A DNA stretch of 64,000 bases from contig OX578280.1 in assembly GCA_951217055.1 (NCBI GenBank), positions 63,125,633 through 63,189,632 on the forward strand, read 5' to 3'. This document shows, piece by piece, positions 22,200-34,940 of this stretch. This DNA is from Gerris lacustris. Taxonomy: Eukaryota; Arthropoda; Insecta; Hemiptera; Gerridae. Each line of letters begins with the position of its first letter. The first letter of the stretch is position 1. Below the pieces are notes generated by a model. The model was given only the letters and a program-made list of their open reading frames with translations. It did no database searches and had not been told where the DNA came from. The translations under genes and the position numbers were made by a program.

Positions 22200-25005
22200 C
22201 AGTAGCGTACACAGAAAATTTTTTCGGGGGGGGGCCCAACCTAATTTAACTTATATGCGGGTTTAGCATACCCCATAATTTATTATAATTGTAATTTCTC
22301 CCCCTTTTCAACACTCTAATTTCAATTTCTAACCTCATATTTAATTAAATTAAAATACTATGAGGTAACACCTCACTATGTGATGTGATCGTTCTAAAGA
22401 ACGATTATGTCTCCGATTCAAATAATTCCAAGACAGAAATCTGTTCCAGTTATCAGACATTTTTGATCCCGTTTCTGGCTGTTAGTCTGTCTCTCGCTCA
22501 ATCATTGCGAACAATTCTTAAAAACTACTCTTTCGATTTTAATGAAATTCGGATGGCAGTTAATTAGCATATAAAAAGTCCATTGTTGGTCCTATATAAG
22601 GTCCAATCTTCTGGTCCCATTTCCCTCCTCCCCATTTCTCCACCTGCCACCATTTCTCTTCCACATGTGCACACACATACATTTATTAACACCTTATCTT
22701 CAAAAATATCCATCTGATTTTATAAAACTTATCTGATAGAAGCTCACAGATTAATTTTAACTGTCTGCGCTGTTTAAATTTTGGTAAATTGATACTTTAA
22801 ATCATGTAAAAATCAGAATCAATTTTAACTAATTTAAAAAAGGAGGGAAAATTGAGTAAATTTAACATGAATAAAGTATCAATATAGCAATATTTTAAGA
22901 GCGCAGACGGTTGAAATTATTCTTGGGTTATCTGCGGGCTACTTTAAACAAACCATTAAAATTTCATACAAATCAGATGAGTACTTTTGAAGATATAGGT
23001 GTAAATAAATGTATGTTTGTGCGAATGTGGAAGAGAAATAAATAGGTGCAGAAGATTGAAACTTATACGGGACCAGCAATGTTATAACCTGGCTAATTAT
23101 GACCTACTATCAAAATTTCAATAAAATTGGACGAATAGCTTTTAAGATGAGTTGGTTCGTAAAAATTGAAGGACAGGCGGACACGCCTACATGGGACATT
23201 TAACATCAAATGTTTTCTGAACGCTTTTTGAGTTTTTAGATTTAAATTTACTATTACCTACTATGTAATATGAATCAGTTTTTTCACAAAATGATAAACC
23301 GATTTATTTATATTGCCTCTGTTTTCCCACTACATGTCGACAAACACTAGTCCGACCTGAGTGAGCAAAAGGGGAATGCCGCATAGACAAGAGGACCCAC
23401 GTAGCGTTCTACAAACAATCCTGGTCCAAAACAAAAATTTGCTACTGAAATCCACAACTATCATTTTCCCGTTTAAGCCAGTCTAGTGTGCATATTTTAA
23501 TTCAATTAATATAATTCCATCGGCAAAAGTTCGAGTTGTATTGGGCCTCATTTAATTTAATGTGCTTAACACCTAGGCCGAGTCGGCAATCGGGTCTATT
23601 ATTGAACGCATCCCAATTTATTTTGATGCATAATTTCCATCGACAAAATCGGGCCTACTAGCAATCAGGCCGATTCATTGTACTCATCCTAATCAATTCA
23701 ATGCACTTAATTCTATAGCAAAAAATCCGGGCCTAGCTGTCAATCGGAGCAGTCTATTTTTACGAATCCAAATTCAATTCATTGCATTAGGATTCGTAAT
23801 GAATTGAAGCTGTCCTATAATGCAACCTATGCTATTGAACTGGACTAAAACCACAAAAAAATCATTGAATTCAATTGGCGAAAAATCGGGCCCATCCAAA
23901 ATCGGGTCGATCAAGTTTAATGATTTTAGTTCCACTGGCAAAAATCAAGGCCTAGTCGGCAAATGAGCCGATTTATTTCATGCATCCTAATTTAATTCAA
24001 TGAATCTAATTCCATTAGTAAATATCTCGGTCCAGCCAAAATCGCCCGATTTTGGCAACACTATAGCGGCCCCGCTATAGTGTTTAATAGTTTTAGTTTC
24101 ATCGAGAAAAATCCGGGCCCAGCCGACAGTCAGGCCGTTATAAGGTTTAATAAATTTGATTCCATCGGCCAAAATCCGGGCCCAGCCGACAGTCGGGCAG
24201 TATAATGTTTAATAAATTTAATTCCATCGGCAAAATCCGGGCTCAGCCGACAGTCGGGCCGGTATAGCGTTTAATAAATTCAATTCCATCGGCAAAATCC
24301 GGGCCCAGCCGACAGTCGGGCCGGTATAGTGTTTAATAAATGTAATTCATTCGGCAAAATCCGGGCCCAGCCGACAGTCGGGCCTGTATAGTGTTTAATA
24401 AATTTAATTCCATCGGCAAAATCCGGGCCCAGCCGGCAGTCGGGCCGGTATAATGTTTAATAAATTTAATTCCATCGGCAAAATCCGGGCCCAGCCGACA
24501 ATCGGGCCGGTATAGTGTTAAATGACTTTAATTCTATCGGCAAATTCGGGCCCAGCCGACAGTCGGGCCGTTATAATTTTTAATAAATTTAATTCCATCG
24601 GCCAAAATCCGGGCCCAGCCGACAGTCGGGCCGGTATAGTGTTTAATAAATTCAATTCCATCGGCAAAATCCGGGCCCAGCCGGCAGTCGGGCCGGTATA
24701 ATGTTTAATAAATTTAATTCCATCGGCAAAATCCGGGCCCATCCGACAGTCGGGCCGGTATAGTGTTAAATGACTTTAATTCTATCGGCAAATCCGGGCC
24801 GAGCTTATTTGGGGTGATTAAGTGTATACACACCATAAGATAATACTTAATTAATTCCTTTTATTGGAAAATATTTACAGAAATTCGAATGCATCTGTCA
24901 TTACTGTTTTTTTTGGTTTTAAATGTATGGCGGGTCTTAGGTATGTAATCATTTCGGGGGGGGCCAGGGCCCCTTGGGCCCCCCCCCCCCCTGTGTACGC
25001 CACTG
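22200..25005. mobile_element. Non-autonomous hAT element, 2.8 kb
   Basis: Left end CAGTAGCGTACACAG, right end inverted CAGTGGCGTACACAG. Exact 8-bp target duplication CATCAAAT at 22192-22199 and 25006-25013. A G tract follows the left end and a C tract precedes the right end. The interior has two diverged copies of the CTGCGGGCTACTTT/AAACTTATA dispersed unit (near 22600 and 22920-23180) and a 62-bp satellite, but no transposase frame. Confidence 0.9.
23880..24800. repeat. 62-bp GC-rich satellite array inside the hAT element
   Basis: Unit about 61-62 bp containing CCGGGCCCAGCCGACAGTCG then GGCC and TTTAATAAATTTAATTCCAT. About eleven good copies from 24110 on; older degenerate copies reach back to about 23520. 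GGGCC-rich and unlike the AT-rich surroundings. Frames read through it on the minus strand are artefacts. Confidence 0.9.
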
Positions 25006-25013
25006 CATCAAAT

Positions 25014-26941
25014 AAAAATATGAAATTATTTACATTAAATTAGAAAGGTGCTAATCAACGTTTTTGCTGAATAATTACAATATAATACCTAAATAACTTT
25101 GGTGACCCCCCCATTTAAGAACCATAGTCCTACTAAGTTCCAAATCCCATAAAGCTGAGACTGTTTCAAATACATGATCACATCAAGTAGATAAATGTGT
25201 AAAGTAACCAATATCCCGTCCTGTAGTAACCTTATGTTGTGTAGATTCGCACTTTTAAAGAAATGTGAAATAGAAAAATTAGGAATTTTCCCTCCTCTTG
25301 TCTTTATGTATGGATTTTTTTATTTAGTTACTGTTTATAAAAGCAGAATTAAGCTCATAAATTATAAGATATATAAAAAGTAAGACTGAAATAATGATTT
25401 TTTATTATATTTAGAATAAGTGAATGATAGCACTATTTTTATATTATCTCTTGTTGGCACTATACTAAAGTCATAAAATATTTTTGTGATGATCACTCAG
25501 TTGTTTTATCTGAAATTTTTTCAAAGCTTAATTGTGCTGATTTAACTCACTCAAAAAAACAACAGTATATTGTTATAATGTTTTGGGTTTTTTTAAATTG
25601 TACAATAATATTATTACATACTGCTGTATATAATCAAATTTATAAAAGGGTTTAACACATTTTAAATCTTTCAACTTATAATAAAAGATATGAAATCAAC
25701 ATTTGATTCTCTTTAGTATTACCATCAGTCAACTTATGTCATTTTCATTTTAAACATTTTTAATTGTTTTTAAATGTAAACTGTTTTTTTTTTTAAAAAA
25801 GGTAAAAAAAAACCGAAAATCAGTGAACAGGTAGTAAAACATTTAAGTGGTCAAAAAAGTCATAGTTAAAATGTATGCTTTCTTGGATCTTAAAAAAATC
25901 TGATCAAATTAGCTCTTTGAATTTATTCAGTATGAGTAAGTTCCAACGAAATCTAGGTGGTAACAACTAATCTTGGTCATTGAGTTTTATTCACTATAAT
26001 ATGAGTAAGTTCTATAATATCTGGGTGTTTCCAACTAATTATTATTTTTTTACTTTGTATAATAAGCATCTTTGTAATATCTAATAATAAATATTTTTGT
26101 AATGTTATTTTTATTTTTTAAAAAAATAACGATCACAGTTTTAATAAAACAGAGGATTTTATTTATTTAAATTTTTTCCTCACCTCCTTGACTATTCTAG
26201 GGTCATTTTTTAATGTTTTATTACTTCTATTTTCCCTCCTTATGTAATTAGTTTTATTTCTTATTAGATAGTAAATTCTTCTGAGTAAGTCAACTCCTAT
26301 TATCAACATGATGGTTGATATGGCTCACCAGATGCCACTTTTATTGATCAGCTACCTCACTTATTAATCTTATAACAATCATTTGACGCTCAGAAAGATT
26401 TACCCAATTTAAGGGCTCCTCAAAAAATTAAACTTTTGTCCAACTTGGTTGTGTTGTAGTTGAAATTGGACAGTGTATGGCAAGTTTAGAGACCAAATCA
26501 CAAGTTGAACTACCAAAAACATTTGCATTTTGCTCTTTTATATGCCATATTTGTTTTCAATATGGCTACCAGAAAACATTTTTCGAGAAAAAACTATAAC
26601 AGTTCTTTATCTACCTGAAAAGAGCTTTAAAATTATATGTATCATGATATATAAACATAAATTAAACTTACCCTTATTTCTGTCATATTTGTTTTCAAAA
26701 TGGTTGAAAGAATGGAAATTTTATAATAATAGTTACATATTCATTTCTTACTCTTCAAAATCTTTAAATTGATGTGTAACATTACATGCTGACTAAAACT
26801 TTTTGTTTAGTTGTCTGCCATATTGGTGCCATCTTAAATAAATAATAAGTGAAATTTCCAAAAACGATACAGTGTCACAAATTATAAGATGCACATTGTG
26901 TGCCGAATTTCAAGTCTCTGAAAATGAAGAGCTCACTTTTA
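25014..26941. other. Intergenic, AT-rich; no gene seen
   Basis: Short frames (25195-25383, 26530-26772) have no recognisable domain and composition like the background. No repeat borders found. Confidence 0.4.
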
Positions 26942-27413
26942 GTCCAGGAGGTAGCATGCAAAAAAGTGTCTGACTAACATCAAGCTAGAATTTTGAGTAT
27001 TAGTAAATCTTTTAGTAGGTACCTTTTAAGAATATGTGGTCAGCTAAGTTCGTCTGCGGGACATAGCTTGGCAATCGGCATTGACAAAACAAACCGGTGG
27101 AGAGCGGCCATGTCCCGCCCTTTTTGGTGGACAATGTGATTTTCATGATCCTGAGTACGAAATTAGTTAGTAGACCAAAAATCAAGTTGATGGTAGTTTG
27201 TCACTTAATTGGTTAGTTAGTTTGGCCACCAAAAAGGGGGAAACATCGCCACTCTACAACGGTTTGTTTTTTTCAATTGCCTATTGCCAAGCTATGTCCC
27301 GCAGATGAACTTAGTCGACCACTTATTCTTAAAAGGCACCAAAAGATTTACTTATACTCAAAATTCTAGCTTGCTGTTAGTCAGACCTCTTTTTTGCACG
27401 CTATCTCCTGGAC
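26942..27413. mobile_element. 472-bp foldback, GTCCAGGAG family, copy 1
   Basis: Ends GTCCAGGAGGTAGCATGCAA and the inverse, flanked by TA (26940-26941 and 27414-27415). Arms of about 200 bp include GTCTGACTAACATCAAGCTAG and CAAACCGGTGGAGAGCGGCC. Same family at 56053-56880 and partly at 39925-40163. Confidence 0.88.
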
Positions 27414-27459
27414 TATTTGTTCAACTACAGTAGTCTACTTATTCAAACTGAAGTAAGTT

Positions 27460-27705
27460 CAGAGTAGCCGTGGTCCTAAAGTCACTAGTCACTATGAATC
27501 AATGTTGAGGTCATAGATTCACTCCCTTGCCTTGGCATTTTGATTTACATAGCTCACTATTGATCACACCAATTCATTTCAGCAGTACATTGGTGTGTGA
27601 AATGGCTTAACGCCAAGAGGGATAATACACTGCCCAAATAAGTGGCCTAATTGCTAGCTTTAGAACAAATAGTTCGTCCTCCATGTTCTACTAGTAGCAC
27701 AGGTC
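27460..27705 (+). mobile_element. Diverged SINE copy (family of 56354-56645)
   Basis: Shares GCTCACTATTGATCACA, GTACATTG, GTGGCCTAATTGC and AGTTCGTCC in the same order as the SINE at 56.4 kb read on its minus strand, and ends with CTACTAGTAG. The tRNA-like head (TAGCCGTGGTCC) is degenerate. Confidence 0.65.
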
Positions 27706-27875
27706 AAACTAGATAAATAAGTAACTGATTTTGATTTAACACTTCATGTAGGTTGGCAATAATTTTCTAAACATTTTTTTTTTTAATATTTCTTTTCTAT
27801 ATCAATTGTTACTATTGTGAATTTCGTTCTTACTTCCTATAAAAGAAAATGTAAGTTTTCAGTAGACAATAATAG

Positions 27876-28008
27876 TATATTGCGCGACTAGTGCGGAAAG
27901 TAGCATTTTGCATGCGAGTGTGGAGTTTGCATTCGAGTGATAGCGAGGGTAGTAAAACCACACGAGCAAAGCAAAATGTTCAGTTTTCGCACGAGTTGCG
28001 TACCGTAC
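27876..28008. repeat. Small foldback
   Basis: TTGCGCGACTAGTGCGGAAA on the left pairs with TTTTCGCACGAGTTGCGTAC on the right; inner CATTTTGC/GCAAAATG also pair. Length about 130 bp. Confidence 0.6.
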
Positions 28009-28395
28009 TTTATCTACGATTGTTGGATTTTAGTAATATATACAGAAAAAACAGTTACTTTAATTAAACAAACAGAAAATTAGTTTTGTTAAATGTAAAC
28101 AAACACACTACTCATGCGATAAGGGGAAGAATTATGAAATGCGCAATTATGAATAAAATGAATTATGAAAATTTGAAGATAAAAATATATAAGGTCTTAA
28201 TGTGTTACCATCAATGTACTATTTAAGAGAGCAGTTGACACACATTTTCCATCTGAGGCTTATAGTTTGGTAAGTACAAGGTCTAAAAAGAAGAAAATAA
28301 TTTCTTTGTACTTAACAAGGTTTACTTTCAGACAGGTAAAAAATGATTTGTTATAATATGTTTGTTGTTGCCATGTATTCAAAGTACGCATGATA

Positions 28396-28572
28396 TCATG
28401 TTTTCTTGTTAACCACAGCTAGGTAGCAGAATGCTCCTACTCTAGGGATGGGTTGTGCAGCAAGGAACGCTCCTTCATCTGGACTTTGCTTGTAAAGAAA
28501 AGGTCTTTCATCTGCATTCTCGTCATTATCACAGCAATTATCCAATTCTTCTGGTTTTTTACAACCTCCAGC
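28396..28572 (-). CDS. DUF4485-like protein, exon 3 (terminal)
   Basis: The acceptor TTTTTTTTAG (minus strand) precedes GCTGGAGG; the exon opens in phase 0, matching exon 2's donor, and runs 58 codons to TGA at 28398-28396. It encodes residues 91-148: a Cys/Asp/Glu-rich stretch with C94, C103 and C104, then a PFLY and PIPR segment. No domain is recognised in this part. No AATAAA was found close behind the stop. Confidence 0.75.
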   Translation of the reverse strand, partial: AGGCKKPEELDNCCDNDENADERPFLYKQSPDEGAFLAAQPIPRVGAFCYLAVVNKKT

Positions 28573-28996
28573 CTAAAAAAAAGAAGATTTTTTAAGAAAG
28601 TGTAATTATACACAGATATAGCAACACCATGCTAACACAAACTACTTCAATAACAATTTTGACTATCCGATAATTATGACACCAAATTAGGCTATTAGTC
28701 TACACCAGGGATGTTTCATTTTGCTATACCGTGCGTAGATAAAAATGTTATGTCTTCGATTTCAAAAATTCCAAGACAGAAATTGGTTTCAGACATCAGG
28801 GAAAATTTTCAATATGAAATAGTTTTTGCTTTAGGATAACATTTTTTGACACCTTAATATCCATAAAAGTGTTCCTATACTTACTATTAATAATATTTTG
28901 ATGATTTTATGTTCTTTATGGCTTATTTAGAATTAGGTTGGACTTTCTTAATTTATGAGATATTGCTTTCAATAATAACTTTATTATGCGGCTTAC
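28573..28996 (-). other. Intron 2 of the DUF4485-like gene
   Basis: GTAAGC donor to TTTTTTTTAG acceptor. It contains at 28740-28810 a fragment of the ATTCCAAGACAGAAAT dispersed repeat also seen at 22427, 50170 and 52430. Confidence 0.6.
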
Positions 28997-29175
28997 TAGT
29001 TGGGCAAATGGCTGTAACGGGCCAGACGGTGGATTCTGGTTGAATGGAACGTCAAGCTGTGCTGCGTGCAAATTATTAGCAAGGTGGAACATGTAGTCGT
29101 TTCTTAATTCCATCTCCTGAGTTGTTCTATTTAGACTGTTCAGCTTACGAATCCATCTATTTGCCTTTAAACGAT
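28997..29175 (-). CDS. DUF4485-like protein, exon 2
   Basis: Acceptor ATTTTTTAG precedes ATCG, so the first two bases complete a codon split after one base (Asp31). 59 codons follow, ending at a CTA|GTAAGC donor in phase 0. The exon encodes residues 32-90, the heart of the DUF4485 match: RW-IRKL at 37-42, RNDY at 55-58, a helix to L71, then the PF...P..GPL.P motif at 74-86. That spacing is what I know of the CEP112 N-terminal domain. Confidence 0.8.
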
Positions 29176-29299
29176 CTAAAAAATATATAAAATCAAATCA
29201 AAATTAGGTTTGGGACAACAAATTGCAACTTATATAGTTAGTAATGGTGAATGGGATTGAGTATGATATTTTGTGTAATAATTAGCGTCACTTCTTTAG

Positions 29300-29530
29300 A
29301 CTGTTATAAGAAAAAACAGAACAGGAGTAGGTATCTAAAGAAGGTATACAGTATGTTCTTCTTTAGACTGTTACTCCCCTTATAAAAAAAATAAGTGTGA
29401 TATTCCTTTGCCCCAAAGTACATTGGACTAAACATCCCTTTGTCTTAAAAATTATCTCCTAGAGATCAAAAGGTGTCGGGTTCAATTCCTGGCAAAAAAT
29501 ATAAAAATTCGGCACTTTTTTAGATTGTTT
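29300..29530. repeat. Copies of the CTTCTTTAGACTGTTACTCCCC MITE family, with a tRNA-like B-box
   Basis: CTTCTTTAGACTGTTACTCC, ATTCCTTTG and GTACATTGGACTAAACATCC are shared with 10708-11054 and 63172-63415. At 29458-29503 the sequence CTAGAGATCA...GGTTCAATTCCTGGC resembles a tRNA 3' half with a B-box, placed just before a GGCACTT end. Confidence 0.6.
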
Positions 29531-30104
29531 CTAATTTTTCTTTTTTAGATCCCTTTATCAAAAAATTGGTTCGAGACAACTCAGACAAACTTTCTCATAT
29601 ACGAGTTCATAATTACTTAGCCTAATATTTTCCATTTATTAGTTTTCGTGTTTTCGAAGGTACATTTAATTATTATTGAACATTTCATCAAAATTTATCA
29701 TAAAAATAACTTCTCCCCTCCCGGAACCCGGCCTCTCTCTGTCCGCGTTTAAAGCTATTTTCTCAGGAACTAGATTTTTCTCGGGGAAGCAGCTAATATC
29801 GTTAGATTCGTATTTAAATGGACTACATTTTAGAATTTTTAATCAAAAGAAATAATTTTTTTCATTTTCAATGGGTAGTGCCCTCAAATTTGGAGCTAAA
29901 ATTAATTTCTCGAATTCGCCTCAGGATGATTTTTCTGAGCATCTACGTAATTTTTTGGCAAAATCGGGCCAGTAGTTTAGGCTCCACGCGTCTTCACAGC
30001 GTAAGACGACAGACAGACATTTTTTTAAAAAAAACTTTTTTGAACTCAAGGTCAATGGACCTCAAAACGTGTAAATCCATCAAAATCAAATTATGAGAAA
30101 GTAA

Positions 30105-30245
30105 AACAGAGGGGAGTAACAATCTAAAGAAGGTGTGTGGAATGTTCTTCTTTAGACTGTTACTCCCCTTATAAATACAGAAGTGTGATATTCCTTTGTC
30201 CCAAAGTACATTGGACTGTGCTTCCCTTTGCCATAAAAGTTATTT
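30105..30245. repeat. Partial MITE-family copy
   Basis: GGGGAGTAACAATCTAAAGAAG, then CTTCTTTAGACTGTTACTCC and the TTTGTCCCAAAGTACATTGG body: the same family as 10708 and 63172. Confidence 0.6.
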
Positions 30246-31249
30246 AGTCAGTCATTTATATTCTAAAAACAAGTCGCGCTTCACGTATGAGTACGTGAGG
30301 CGATAATCGCCGGTTTCTGTACGATTGTTTTCTTTTTATAAAATTGCAACATTTGATATTAAAAATGTTCAATAAATTTTATCGTCACATATGTCTCATA
30401 TCTTGGATATTACGTTTCGTAATTTCATGAAACTTGATTAAATACTGTTTCCGTGTCGTAAAGTACGATAAACATAGAATAAAACCCCATATTATGCAGT
30501 ATGGGCGTGCAGTATAGATGCGGTTTTAACGGTGGCTTCACCCATTTGAGTTACAATTATGGGTGATTAAAGAAATATATTAAACTGTAAAAAATACCAA
30601 ATCATCATAGTTGAGCGGACATCGGGAACTGCCCCCAATGGCCCTACCTATGCTTTCAGTCCGTAGATCAGAGCGAAGAGTTTGGTCCCTTTGCCCAGAC
30701 TTATATGTGAGCCCACAATGGTTCGTGAACACTTGTCATGGAAGTGTAAATTCCACTTTCACGTAGCTGTAGGTCCATGTTGGAAAAAATAGAATCTAGT
30801 TTTGAGCCATGTCGTTTTGTTGACAGCATAGGAGATTTCAGTGAAGTCGCCCACCATATTGGCCACCATCTTGAAAATATTAAGAGAGATAATGAGAGAA
30901 GCCCTGCTCCCAAAACCTCGTTAATGCCAGTTATAGTTGGTTAAGACCTTATATAATTTAATCATACATTTGCCAACTTATATTTGAACTATCTTGTAAG
31001 AATTAGAGGTATCATTTTAAAGATTTTACAAATCGCGCCAAATTGATCTACAAAAATTTAGTTCAAAAAGGTTAAATAGTTTGTTGTTATTTCATTTATA
31101 TTTTCCCTATGGTTTATTTGATTTAATTTTTGGAATGAAGTTCCATATGGGACGTTCTGGAGCCCGGGAGTGAATCCGAAAAAAACTACCAAAATCACCG
31201 TCACTAAATAACCGACATGCAACCAAGCGTCACGAAATCTACCGATGTC
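30246..31249. other. Intron 1 DNA of the DUF4485-like gene; nothing recognised
   Basis: No supported frame, RNA gene or repeat boundary. Confidence 0.35.
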
Positions 31250-31560
31250 GATAACTTGAGTATAAGATGGCGCAACGCTCCCGTAAACGTCAGCTTCAAA
31301 TTTAAAATTGGAATTTTAGGACGGGAAAAAATTCTAACTTCATCGATTTAATGAGACAAACAACTTTTTTAAATACATTTTTTTAGTAAAACGAACACCG
31401 ACACTGCTATGAAGTGATAAAGATCGCTAAATTTATTAAAGCGGACCTACACGATTAAAATAAAGAAAACAACGTTTTTACCGAAACTTTGTATACATCA
31501 CCTGTAGTACAATTGAAACAGGCATGAAAAATTTCAACCTGATACAAGCAGAAGTTTTTA
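31250..31560 (+). repeat. Dispersed repeat, family of the 50.1-52.5 kb foldback
   Basis: Shares GATAACTTGAGTA, CGTAAACGTCAGCTTCAAATT and ACCGACACTGCTATGAAGTG with 8925-9350 and 50290-50560. Confidence 0.65.
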
Positions 31561-31771
31561 TGTGTTAGTGATTTATATTTTTTATTATAATATTTAATTG
31601 GAGTAATATGCCGAGAGGACAGTACTTTTTCGTCTCTACAACCATCTTCTTTAACTGTAAATTCATCATTAACTTTTTTCTCAATATACAATACATTATT
31701 TATTGAAAGACACTCGCTTCAAAGATAATAAAAAGCTTTTCTTTTATAATTTTGCCTTAACTCTGCTAGTA

Positions 31772-33129
31772 GGGGAGAGTGGGGCATGTTGTCACAAATT
31801 TAACAATTTATTTATTTTAATTTTTTCTGTTCGATGCATTTTCAATTTCTAAGTACTATTGTTTATTTTAAACTTTCAGCTACATGTGGCACAAGTTTCA
31901 TTTATCTAGCATTAGTAGAAGTATTTTTATTTTATTTTTTTAAAGTTAAAGTTTTTTGTGACAACATGCCCCATCAAGGGGCAGGTTTTCACTTGGTATG
32001 GGGTAAGTTGTCACAAGATATAAATTAAATATCGCCACTTTGATTTAACAAAATGTAAATACCTTAAGCTACAAGATTTGGCTAGTTAATATAATAATAA
32101 TTGTTATTTATGGGGCTATCAGTCTTGTACAGGCAAAATATTTTTCTTATAGGAATCATTTATGTTAATATTACTGCGGTACCAACGCTAGGTTCTGTAA
32201 TTTATTAAAAATGCTTCCGCTGCGTAACGAGTGGAGCAGCCTCTAAATTTTAGAACCCTAACCGCCTTCATGAGCATGAAGCATGAGCACTCCTGGAGCA
32301 TACCGTCCTCTAGTGGTTTTTGTCTTGTAATTGCTCACCATTTGCCTAGAACAGAACAGCTTTGCTAAAATCGTTATTTCGTGCCTGTACCTAGCACCTA
32401 GCTAAGAGTACGGTAAGGGAATCAATCAGCTACCTCGGTAAGGGAATCAACACTGCGTTTTTAAGTATAAGGGTGGAAAGGGTCTGTTAAAAAATAAATT
32501 TTTATTTATTGTATTAAAAATAATAGGGGAAAGTGTATCATTTGTTTGATTTTTTATCAATAGTTAGCATATTTGTTTAACTTATTTTAACTGACCATCC
32601 TTTTTTTTCTTAATCCGCTTTCCTTATTAATTCCTCTTCACTTTCCATTTCTATTTAAATATAGAAGAATACTCTTATGTAAATATAGCATTGGGGCAAG
32701 TAGTCACAAAAGGTATTGGATGTGACTACTTGCCCCTTTTACTTTGTGACAACTAGCCCCAACGCGCCATTTTTAATTATAGTGAAATAATTTTTCCTGC
32801 CGCAATAATATTGATTTAACGGTTTAGAAAAACAATGCCAAAACTACTACGTAATAATAATCATCGAATATAGCACCCTAGATAAAAAATACAAAACAGA
32901 AAACATAATTTAAAAACAAAAAAAAGCAGTGAGTGACTTGCCTAAAAAGTTTATGTTCCATAGATGACAGACGGTTTGCTACAGTGACACCATTTTTCGT
33001 AAAGTTTGTCTACATAATGAAGCTTATCTCCAGTAGCCGCGCGAGCTTTCCCTTATCACTCTAACCCCTTAAAATTGACCCTGTGCCCTGTGACAACCTG
33101 CCCCTGTGACTTCTTGCCCCAATCTCCCC
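31772..33129. mobile_element. 1,358-bp TIR element with an array of a 16-bp motif
   Basis: Left end TAGGGGAGAGTGGGGCA and inverted right end TAGGGGAGATTGGGGCA; TA on both sides. The terminal repeat extends into a 16-mer of form GGGGCANGTNGTCACA. Eight copies occur: plus at 31781, 32000 and 32693; minus at 31957, 32721, 32745, 33089 and 33105; a ninth near 31979 is degenerate. The copies at 32693 and 32721 form a perfect 16-bp stem. No transposase frame. Likely non-autonomous; superfamily uncertain (TA flanks suggest Tc1/mariner-like). Confidence 0.82.
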
Positions 33130-33343
33130 TACAAATAGTTAGTTACTTTTAATTTTGTCTCTTTTCTAACTCCGCCACGTATAAGTAGTTAGTATCGTAT
33201 ACTTATTTTAGAACTGATTTTATAATAAAAAAAAAAAATTGATTTTATGATTTATATTTAATGAAAAGCGTAAGGAACTTCGTTCCTACCGTCCCACGAC
33301 ACCACATGTATTTTTAAAAAAAATAAAATGTCATGCAGTGTCG

Positions 33344-34940
33344 CAGTGGCGCACCCAGGGGGGGGCACGGGGGGCACGTGCCCCCCCCCAAAGCCAGACC
33401 TAAAATTTAAGTATGCAATTCCGCAGCACGTGTTATAGTAATAGTGTTGTGATAGTCAAAAAACTAAATAAATAAATAAGTAATTATATACCTAGTTTAG
33501 CCCGACATTTTTTTTCCGTTTAAAAAGACGTGCCCCCCCCCCCCTCCCCAAAAAAAAAAAAATAAAGATGTAAATTTAAGTATGTAATTTCGCAGCACAT
33601 GTTAAAGTAATTGTAAAAAAAAAGTAATTATATACCTAGTTTAGCCCGACACATTTTTTTGGCGTTTAAAAAGACGTTCAATTGTAGAAGAAGATTTTAA
33701 AAATTGCAGATACCCGACCTTTAGCAAGGATGACTATTCTTTGTACTTATTGACTGGACTATTATACACCCTACTATGTTTATTTTAAACCTAATACTAT
33801 CAGCTAATTTCTGTTAAACTCAAAACATTTGGCGTGCGTATTTTTTTATTTTTTTGTTAATTCACATTACTAAAATATTTTTAAAATGTACCAATTTATT
33901 TTTCTGGCTACTAAAATAAAACATTAATCTATTATTAGGGTCCGTAGGCAAAACCAAGGACCCTTATATTTTCCTGCGTGTCTGTCCGTCCGTCCTCTCG
34001 CGTGCTATCACGGCTACACCTTTCGTCCGATCACTTTGAAATTTGGCATGTACGTGTCTTGTACCTACCCACATATTTTAAAAATATAGCGACTTAAAAA
34101 ATTAGGGTAAAAAACTTAAGGGTAAAATTTTTTTAATTTTTTTTCGACACCGTGAGGGGTATCATATGAAAGGGTACGTCGAGCTGTGTACAAAAATATA
34201 TAATTATTTGGTTATAACTTTGATAGGGCGAGCGTAGGCAAGTTTGAAGTGGGTGTGAAACGTGTCCCCCCCCCCCTCTATCTCGCTTATGTGAAGTACA
34301 AAAAATCTGAAAAAATTCCTGAACATTCTTCGACTAAAAGTAAAGATACCACTTTTTGGAAATTTCGAAAAAAATATTATTTTATTTTTTATTGACAAAA
34401 TACGTTTTTTTTATAATTATGGTCTTTTCTATGTATTTATATGGTTGTAGTCCGGTTCAGTGGCAAAAAAATACTTTATCAGAGTGTGTTTTGAGAAAAT
34501 CAGACCCATAGGATAGTTCAAAGTAAGCTTTATAGCATTTTAAAAAACACCATCAATAGGGTACTACTTAATCTATACAGGGTTGCCTACGGACCCTCGC
34601 TGTGTGCTGACTAGCACACACTTGACCTGTTTATATAATGTACAACTTTTAATAATAAAATATTATTAGTATGTATATAATTTTGTTTAAATAAAATACC
34701 CCGGTCTTCATGTCCCGTTCATAAAAAACTTACAATTTATTTGTATATAATAACATTTTAGATGCTCTTAGAATAGGCTAAAAAGACGTTTTCAAGTAAC
34801 GTACACTATAAAATTTTTACACTACAAAGAAAACCAGACTGGTTAATTGTCTGTGATTATGCTAAGCCCACATTACATCCCCCCCCCCCTATTTTTTTTA
34901 TCTGTGCCCCTCCCAAAAATAAATCCTGGGTGCGCCACTG
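33344..34940. mobile_element. Non-autonomous hAT element, 1,597 bp
   Basis: CAGTGGCGCACCCAGG at both ends, inverted and identical over 16 bp. Exact 8-bp target duplication CAGTGTCG at 33336-33343 and 34941-34948. Internal TAATTATATACCTAGTTTAG occurs twice (about 33480 and 33628) as a direct repeat. The element contains another repeat (33937-34597) and no transposase frame. It lies in intron 1 of the minus-strand DUF4485-like gene. Confidence 0.92.
33937..34597. mobile_element. 661-bp inverted-end repeat, copy B, nested in the hAT element
   Basis: AGGGTCCGTAGGCAA and its exact inverse TTGCCTACGGACCCT form the ends. Closely similar to 11129-11820 throughout, including the C tract and the GTGTGCTGACTAGCACAC hairpin just after the right end. 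Confidence 0.8.

Noticed and set aside
30701..30913. 70-codon minus-strand frame
   Set aside because: No domain, and background-like composition.
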